From the NCBI GenBank assembly GCA_913058575.1, contig CAJXRF010000029.1:1-56955 (forward strand): a stretch of DNA of 56,955 nt, given 5' to 3'. Under the pieces are notes generated by a model. It had not been told where the DNA came from. It saw only the letters and a list, made by a program, of their open reading frames with translations, and made no database searches. The position numbers and the translations under genes are program-made. Every line of letters begins with the position of its first letter. Positions within the stretch are counted from its first letter, which is position 1. Positions 52,046 to 56,955 of this stretch are shown one piece after another. This stretch comes from an uncultured Bermanella sp. (GTDB lineage Bacteria; Pseudomonadota; Gammaproteobacteria; Pseudomonadales; Oceanobacteraceae).

Positions 52046-52081
52046 GACAATGTTGTCACGGTATAAGTGGTTTAATATGAT
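52046..52081 (+). promoter_or_regulatory. Promoter and overlapping palindrome for the RND operon
   Basis: TTGTCA at 52053-52058 and TATGAT at 52076-52081 are separated by 17 bp, one mismatch each from the sigma-70 consensus, 48 bp before the membrane-fusion-protein ATG. The inverted repeat GACAA-TG-TTGTC (52046-52057) overlaps the -35 element, a usual place for a repressor site. Confidence 0.6.
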
Positions 52082-52128
52082 TCTATTCATCAAAAAACTT
52101 GTCATTTATTTATTCGTAAGGATGCTTT

Positions 52129-53214
52129 ATGCCCTCTAAGAATCAGTTCTCAAAAATCCTCTGTGTGGGTGCCTTTGTTTGTTTTGTTAGCGCCTGTGGT
52201 CAGGATGGTGTATCTCAATCAACCGAACAGAAAAAAGTGAAGCCAGTAAGAACCATGACGGTGGCGCTAGGCAGCACGGTTAGTAAGTCATTTAGTGGCG
52301 TGGTAGATGCCATTAAAACGGCTGAACTGGGCTTTAGAGTGTCTGGTGAACTAAAGTCGGTTAATATTAAAGAGGGAGATGAAGTTAAAAAAGGCAAGGT
52401 GTTGGCGAGTCTTGATGAAACAGACTTTAAAATTAGTTTGTCAGCGGCTCAGGCTGAATATGACCGTGCAAAATCAGAGTTTGATCGTGCGCAAAGCCTA
52501 ATTAAGCAAGGTGCTATTAGTCGTGCCGATTTTGACAAACTAAAAGCCAGTAAAAGTAATGCTAAGGCACAATTGGAAAGTGCTAAACAAAATTTAAAAT
52601 ATACCGTATTAAGAGCCCCTTTTAGTGGTGTAATTGCTAAACAATATGTTTCAAATTTTGAAAAAATTACCTCTTCAGAAAAATTTGCTGCCATTCAAGA
52701 TTTATCTGCTTTTGAAGTAAAAATAGACGTGCCCGAAAGTATCATGATTACCATTAAACGTGACGAAGAAGAAAGGGAAGTATTTGCAATCTTTGACGGA
52801 AACCAATCAAGACGCTACCCGTTAACTTTTAAAGAGGTTTCTACTCGAGCAGATGAGAGAACGCAAACCTATAGCGTTAAATTTGTTATGAAAGTGCCAA
52901 GAGACATTAACTTGTTACCCGGTATGAGCGCGAAGGTCTTTGCTGTAGAAACCAATAATGACGGTTTAAACCATGATGTATATGTTCCCGCTCATACCGT
53001 ATTAGAAGACAGTGCAGGTCGTTTTGTTTATGTGGTGGATATTGAAGAGAATCTATTAGGAAAAGTAGCTCGTCGAAGCGTGGTGGTGGGGGCGCTAAAT
53101 GAAAATGGTATTCAGATAGTTCAAGGCCTTGAAGAGGGAGATCAAGTGATCACCGCAGGAATGAGTAAAGTGTCTGTTGGGTTGTTGGTCAAGCTAATGG
53201 ATGAGGTAAAATAA
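52129..53214 (+). CDS. RND efflux periplasmic adaptor (membrane fusion) lipoprotein
   Basis: A 361-residue adaptor of the AcrA/MexA family. The N-terminus has a lipoprotein signal peptide (hydrophobic residues 10-20, lipobox VSAC, Cys23). The barrel-sandwich hybrid domain shows GFRVSGELKSVNIKEGDEVKKG, then a coiled-coil hairpin (about residues 95-150) and a YTVLRAPFSGVIAK lipoyl half, ending in the beta-barrel and membrane-proximal domains. It should connect the RND pump with an outer-membrane channel, which is not encoded here. It is transcribed with the RND gene just after it. Confidence 0.92.
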   Translation: MPSKNQFSKILCVGAFVCFVSACGQDGVSQSTEQKKVKPVRTMTVALGSTVSKSFSGVVDAIKTAELGFRVSGELKSVNIKEGDEVKKGKVLASLDETDFKISLSAAQAEYDRAKSEFDRAQSLIKQGAISRADFDKLKASKSNAKAQLESAKQNLKYTVLRAPFSGVIAKQYVSNFEKITSSEKFAAIQDLSAFEVKIDVPESIMITIKRDEEEREVFAIFDGNQSRRYPLTFKEVSTRADERTQTYSVKFVMKVPRDINLLPGMSAKVFAVETNNDGLNHDVYVPAHTVLEDSAGRFVYVVDIEENLLGKVARRSVVVGALNENGIQIVQGLEEGDQVITAGMSKVSVGLLVKLMDEVK

Positions 53215-53216
53215 TA

Positions 53217-53255
53217 ATGAACATTACCCGCTATAAAGGAGTCGAGAGCACATGA
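53217..53255 (+). other. 12-codon mini-ORF repeating the RND N-terminus
   Basis: Two bases after the adaptor stop, a 12-codon frame begins with ATG and encodes MNITR before going its own way. Its TGA (53253-53255) overlaps the RND ATG (53252). The RND protein also begins MNITR but with different codons. It may be a leftover of a duplicated start or a coupling peptide. AAAGGAG (53235-53241) inside it serves the RND start at 10-nt spacing. Confidence 0.5.
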
Positions 53256-56200
53256 ATATAACTCGACTGGCTATTCAAAATAACCGTACAACTTTAGTTT
53301 TCTTAGTGGTCTTGCTATTAGTAGGCTTACAAGCTTACAACAATATTCCCCGTGCTTATGATCCAGGTTTTATTATTCGCTCAGCTCAAGTTATTACCTA
53401 TTTTCCAGGTGGTAGCCCAGAGCGAGTAGAAAAATTAATTTCAGACAAAATTGAAAAAGTCGTTCAGGAGTTACCAGAGTTAGATTTTGTGCAAAGTGAA
53501 TCGCGAACTGGTATTTCCATTGTGACGGTGAACATTAAAGAGAGTTATACCAATATGCGGCCCATTTGGGATAACTTGCGTCGCAAGGTAGACAAGGTTA
53601 CATCAGACTTACCAGAGGGCGCTAGCACTCCTAATGTAAATGATGAGTTCGGTGATGTGTTTGGCGTGGTTATGGCACTGACAGGTGAGGGCTATTCTTA
53701 CGCTGAATTAAAAGACGTGGCCGATGAAGTGCGTGATGAATTATTGCGTATTTCAGAAGTGGCCAAAGTGGAAATTAGCGGTGAACAAGAAGAGCGTGTA
53801 TTTGTGGAATACAACAATGCCCGCTTGTCAGAGCTTAATTTAGCACCGCTGCAACTAAGCCAAATATTGGCCAATCAGAATGTGGTGATATCAGGTGGCT
53901 CGGTTCGCTTGGGTCGTGAACGCATAGAGTTGGAGCCCAGTGGAAATTTTGAATCCATTGAAGACATTCGCCGCGCCACCATCTTATTGCCTAATTCTGA
54001 TGACGTTGTGTATTTAGAAGACATTGCACATATTCATCGTGGCTATAAAGATCCGCAAACCAGCTTGGTGAGAAGTTCAGGTGTGCCCGCACTAGCCGTT
54101 TCTGTATCCATGCGTGAAGGAGGCAACAACATAAAGTTGGGTAAAGAAGTTTTGGCCACCATAGAGCGATTTCAAGCTCAACAGCCCATTGGCCTTGAAT
54201 TTGAAATGCTGAATTTCTCCCCTAAAGAAGTGGAAGACAAGGTAAATGATTTTGTCTCGAACCTTGTCCAGGCCATTGTGGTGGTGGCGGCGGTGATGCT
54301 CTTCAGTCTAGGGCTACGCACCGGCATAGTGGTTTCTACATTAATACCAGCCAGCATGATTGTGACCATCTTTGTCATGGATCAACTGGGAATAGGATTA
54401 GATCAAATATCCCTGGCGGCCTTAATCATTGCACTTGGTATGTTGGTAGATAACGGCATTGTCATGTCGGAAAGCATTATGGTGGAAATGAAAGAGGGCA
54501 AAAGCCCTATGGATGCCGCCATTCATTCAGCCAATGAATTAAAAGTGCCTTTATTAACGTCCTCATTAACCACGTCGGCTGCTTTCTTACCTATTTACTT
54601 GGCTGAATCGGCCATGGGGGAATACACCGCCGCATTATTTCAAGTGGTGACCATTACACTTCTGTGTTCATGGGTGCTAAGCCTAACCATGATTCCTCTT
54701 CTTTGTATGATTTTTCTTAGAGTAAAAAAAGAAAATAATGCGGGTGACGATGAATTTAATTCTGGTCTTTATCCATATTATCGACGGTTTTTATTAACTT
54801 TACTCCGCCATCGCTTATTAACCATTGCTGGGGTCGTGGTGTTATTTTTTGGCAGTATTCAAGCGCTGCAATTAGTGCCAAGTATTTTCTTTCCACCATC
54901 AGATAGACCTTTCTTTAAGTTGGAGATTGAGTTACCCATTGGCACGGCTATAGAGCAAACTGAATTAGTGGTAGATGATGTGGAGCAGCATTTAAACACC
55001 TTAAAAATCAGTGCTGATAAACCAGAAGGTGTTCGCAACTGGATGGCCTATGTGGGCAGCAGTGGCCCACGATTTTTACTTACCCATAGTCCTAAACCTT
55101 CTAGCCCTAATTTTAGTCTTTTAGTGATTAACACCACAGGGCCTGACGTTAATGGTGAGCTAATGGATAATCTTGAGTCTTATATAAATGCTCGCCACCC
55201 CGATGTTAAAGCCACGGCTCGCTTAATTGAAAATGGTAAAGCCATTAATAACCCTGTAGAGGTGCGAGTATTTGGTCGAGATGTGGATAAATTATTCACC
55301 ATTGTCGAAGCCATTAAACAAAAATTGGCTAGCGTTGATGGCTTGAAAAATGTAAGTGATAACTGGGGGCAGCGCATTAAAAAGCTGACGGTGGATGTTA
55401 ACCAAGAAAAAGCCAAGCGTGCAGGGGTGACCAGCCAAGATATTGCCATTTCTTTGCAAACGGGTCTTAGCGGTTATGAGATGACGAATTACCGGGAAGA
55501 TACCACCAGTATTCCTGTGGTGTTGCGAACGGAAGCGGCAGATCGTCAAGACTTAGGAAAAATTCAATCACTTACGGTGTTTTCTCAAGCCACAGGTAAT
55601 GCAGTTCCGCTGGTGCAGGTGGCAGACATTAATGTGATTTGGGAGCCAGCTAAAATATTACGTCGTGATCGATTAAAAACTGTAGCCGTGGGAGCTCAGC
55701 TTAAAGGAGACTATACGGCGGATGAAGGGTTTAACCACATAAGTGCGTGGCTTGATGAATATAGCCAGCAGTGGCCCAGTGGTTTTTACTTTGAATATGG
55801 CGGTGAAATGGAATCTTCTGGTGAATCGAGTCAATCTATTGCAGATAAGTTACCCATTGCGATTTTTATCATTGTAATTTTACTGGTGATGCAATTTAAT
55901 TCTTTGCGTAAGCCTTTCATCATTTTGTCTACTATTCCGCTGGGTTTTATTGGTGTGGTGTGGGGCTTGGTGATTGCAAAAAGCTTTTTTGGTTTTATGA
56001 CGCTACTGGGTATTATTTCTTTGGCAGGGATCGTGATTAATAATGCCATTGTGTTGCTGGAGCGCATTAAGTTAGAGATTGAGGTTAATGGCCTAGCACC
56101 TCAAAGTGCCGTTATTGAAGCAGCTCAACGACGCATGCGACCTATATTATTAACCACAGCCACCACGGTGTTTGGTTTATTACCATTGTATTTAGGAGGC

Positions 56201-56350
56201 GGTGAAATGTGGGAGCCCATGGCCGTGGGAATTATGGCGGGCTTAATGTTCTCAACTCTACTGACGCTAGGATTCATCCCGGTCTTATATGCGCTACTTT
56301 ATAAGGTCAGCTATTCTGGCTTTACATATGCCAGCAGTGTTAAGGCATAA
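53252..56350 (+). CDS. RND efflux pump permease (AcrB/MexF-type superfamily)
   Basis: A 1032-residue inner-membrane proton-driven exporter with twelve predicted membrane helices and two large periplasmic loops. The TM4 segment LGMLVDNGIVMSES carries one Asp instead of the usual DD pair of AcrB-like pumps; TM10 shows GIVINNAIVLLERI. The N-terminus (AIQNNRTTLVFLVVLLLVGLQAYNNIP) and PGGSPERVEKLISDKIEK are typical of the family. The substrate is unknown. Its start overlaps the mini-ORF at 53217. It ends in front of a complex hairpin region shared with dapC. Confidence 0.93.
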   Translation: MNITRLAIQNNRTTLVFLVVLLLVGLQAYNNIPRAYDPGFIIRSAQVITYFPGGSPERVEKLISDKIEKVVQELPELDFVQSESRTGISIVTVNIKESYTNMRPIWDNLRRKVDKVTSDLPEGASTPNVNDEFGDVFGVVMALTGEGYSYAELKDVADEVRDELLRISEVAKVEISGEQEERVFVEYNNARLSELNLAPLQLSQILANQNVVISGGSVRLGRERIELEPSGNFESIEDIRRATILLPNSDDVVYLEDIAHIHRGYKDPQTSLVRSSGVPALAVSVSMREGGNNIKLGKEVLATIERFQAQQPIGLEFEMLNFSPKEVEDKVNDFVSNLVQAIVVVAAVMLFSLGLRTGIVVSTLIPASMIVTIFVMDQLGIGLDQISLAALIIALGMLVDNGIVMSESIMVEMKEGKSPMDAAIHSANELKVPLLTSSLTTSAAFLPIYLAESAMGEYTAALFQVVTITLLCSWVLSLTMIPLLCMIFLRVKKENNAGDDEFNSGLYPYYRRFLLTLLRHRLLTIAGVVVLFFGSIQALQLVPSIFFPPSDRPFFKLEIELPIGTAIEQTELVVDDVEQHLNTLKISADKPEGVRNWMAYVGSSGPRFLLTHSPKPSSPNFSLLVINTTGPDVNGELMDNLESYINARHPDVKATARLIENGKAINNPVEVRVFGRDVDKLFTIVEAIKQKLASVDGLKNVSDNWGQRIKKLTVDVNQEKAKRAGVTSQDIAISLQTGLSGYEMTNYREDTTSIPVVLRTEAADRQDLGKIQSLTVFSQATGNAVPLVQVADINVIWEPAKILRRDRLKTVAVGAQLKGDYTADEGFNHISAWLDEYSQQWPSGFYFEYGGEMESSGESSQSIADKLPIAIFIIVILLVMQFNSLRKPFIILSTIPLGFIGVVWGLVIAKSFFGFMTLLGIISLAGIVINNAIVLLERIKLEIEVNGLAPQSAVIEAAQRRMRPILLTTATTVFGLLPLYLGGGEMWEPMAVGIMAGLMFSTLLTLGFIPVLYALLYKVSYSGFTYASSVKA

Positions 56351-56353
56351 AAA

Positions 56354-56423
56354 AGGGCACACAGTGCCCTAAGAGAAAAACCTAAAAAAGGCTAAGCGAT
56401 ATTTTTCTCTTAGCCTTTTTTAG
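56354..56423. terminator. Compound terminator with mutually exclusive hairpins between the RND gene and dapC
   Basis: Hairpin 1 is 56354-56360 with 56364-56370 (7 bp, 3-nt loop) and is flanked by an A-run, so on the minus strand a T-run follows. Hairpin 2 is 56382-56396 with 56409-56423 (15 bp, perfect). A third stem, 56370-56380 with 56402-56412 (11 bp, perfect), cannot form with hairpin 2 as they share 56409-56412. The region lies between convergent stops and likely terminates both genes. Confidence 0.8.
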
Positions 56424-56426
56424 TCT

Positions 56427-56955
56427 CTATAAGCTCTCTATTAAATTTCGAATTCGCTTAGCCGCTTCTATACATTCTTCTACTTCTGCCACTAAAGCCA
56501 GTCTAATTCGGTTTTCACCCGGGTTAATGCCATCGATGGTGCGCGATAAGTAGCTGCCAGGTAAAACCGTGACCTGTTGCTCTGCAAATAAGCGCTGCGC
56601 AAATTTTTCTTCATTAATTGGGGTTTTCGCCCATAAATAAAAGCTGGCATCGCTTTGGGTGATGTCCATGACAGGTGAAAGAATTTCTAACACCGCTGCA
56701 AATTTTTGTGTATATAGCCGACGATTTTCTTTTACATGTTCTTCGTCATTCCAAGCCGCCACACTGGCTAACTGGTTGGGTATAGACATGGCGCAACCGT
56801 GATAGGTTCGGTATTGAAAAAACTGCTCTAATAATTCAGCGTCTCCTGCCACAAACCCGGAACGCAACCCGGGTAAATTAGAGCGCTTACTTAAGCTGTG
56901 GAATACCACACAGCGTTTGTAATTTTCACGACCCATTTCTACACAGGCTTCTAAT
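56427..56955 (-). CDS. dapC: Succinyldiaminopimelate transaminase DapC, C-terminal part (runs off window)
   Basis: The frame runs on past the first visible ATG (56936) to the window end (reading LEACVEMGRENYKRC), so this is the C-terminal part of a larger gene. The PLP-binding lysine lies in the SLSKRSNLPGLRSG segment, a class I aminotransferase signature typical of DapC. The Arg in ENRIRLALVAEVEEC is the conserved carboxylate-binding residue. It converts N-succinyl-L-2-amino-6-oxoheptanedioate and glutamate to N-succinyl-LL-diaminopimelate. dapD and the Spx/ArsC-like gene are about 6 kb away; in Pseudomonas these genes are close together. Confidence 0.9.
   Translation of the reverse strand, partial: LEACVEMGRENYKRCVVFHSLSKRSNLPGLRSGFVAGDAELLEQFFQYRTYHGCAMSIPNQLASVAAWNDEEHVKENRRLYTQKFAAVLEILSPVMDITQSDASFYLWAKTPINEEKFAQRLFAEQQVTVLPGSYLSRTIDGINPGENRIRLALVAEVEECIEAAKRIRNLIESL

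Overview
The window looks like chromosomal housekeeping DNA from a marine-type gammaproteobacterium close to the Pseudomonadales/Oceanospirillales (Bermanella/Oceanobacter/Marinobacter-like). This is inferred from gene content and order. The rpoE(algU)-rseA(mucA)-rseB(mucB)-rseC(mucC)-mucD run, the long form of DapD, the AlgP-like basic repeat protein and the tsaB/adk/ppc neighbourhood are Pseudomonas-like, while FabR, SlyX and BarA resemble enteric proteins. Base composition is moderately AT-rich. I saw no rRNA, tRNA, CRISPR, transposase or prophage genes. The taxonomic call is by memory of the families, not by search.

Layout. 1-5458 (minus strand): an M48 membrane protease with a DUF898 membrane protein and a small membrane protein, an NAD-dependent epimerase, and nadB. 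5629-10160 (plus): the envelope-stress operon rpoE-rseA-rseB-rseC-mucD, headed by a near-perfect sigma-E promoter. 10297-15966 (plus): lepA, DUF4845, rnc, era, recO, pdxJ and acpS, a translation/ribosome-assembly/cofactor cluster from which the usual lepB is missing. 16015-18729 (minus): BarA/GacS hybrid kinase. 18906-24513 (plus): cysM, rlmD, relA, mazG. 24557-36449 (mostly minus): rsmJ, uppP, tsaB, a histone-H1/AlgP-like repeat protein, hemH, adk, ppc, a small conserved protein on the plus strand, and plsB. 36707-40226 (plus): a three-gene Gld-type ABC exporter. 40284-45411: slyX, a membrane-anchored cold-shock-domain protein, a block of 52-bp tandem repeats, a 58-residue ORF, two small hypotheticals, rlmA, dapE and trmJ. 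45615-48423: fabR and an unnamed two-gene operon (a large coiled-coil membrane protein plus a VWA-domain lipoprotein). 48822-56955: dapD, a Spx/ArsC-like reductase, then an apparently inserted block (frameshifted LysR regulator, DUF3060 lipoprotein, RND efflux pair), and finally the C-terminal part of dapC running off the window end.

How the genes work together. The sigma-E operon senses outer-membrane damage (RseB/RseA) and supplies periplasmic protease MucD. LepA, RNase III, Era, RlmD, RsmJ, RlmA and TrmJ all act on ribosomes, rRNA or tRNA. RelA sets ppGpp, and MazG cleans up nucleotides. dapD, dapC and dapE serve lysine and peptidoglycan synthesis; UppP recycles the lipid carrier; PlsB and FabR set membrane lipid composition.

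The least explained pieces are the VWA-lipoprotein/coiled-coil membrane pair (46257-48423), the small ORF between rpoE and rseA (6427-6498), the 52-bp tandem repeats (41186-41376), and the region splitting the dap genes (50358-56350), which carries a frameshifted regulator, an operator-like palindrome over the pump promoter and a 12-codon mini-ORF that copies the first five residues of the RND protein.
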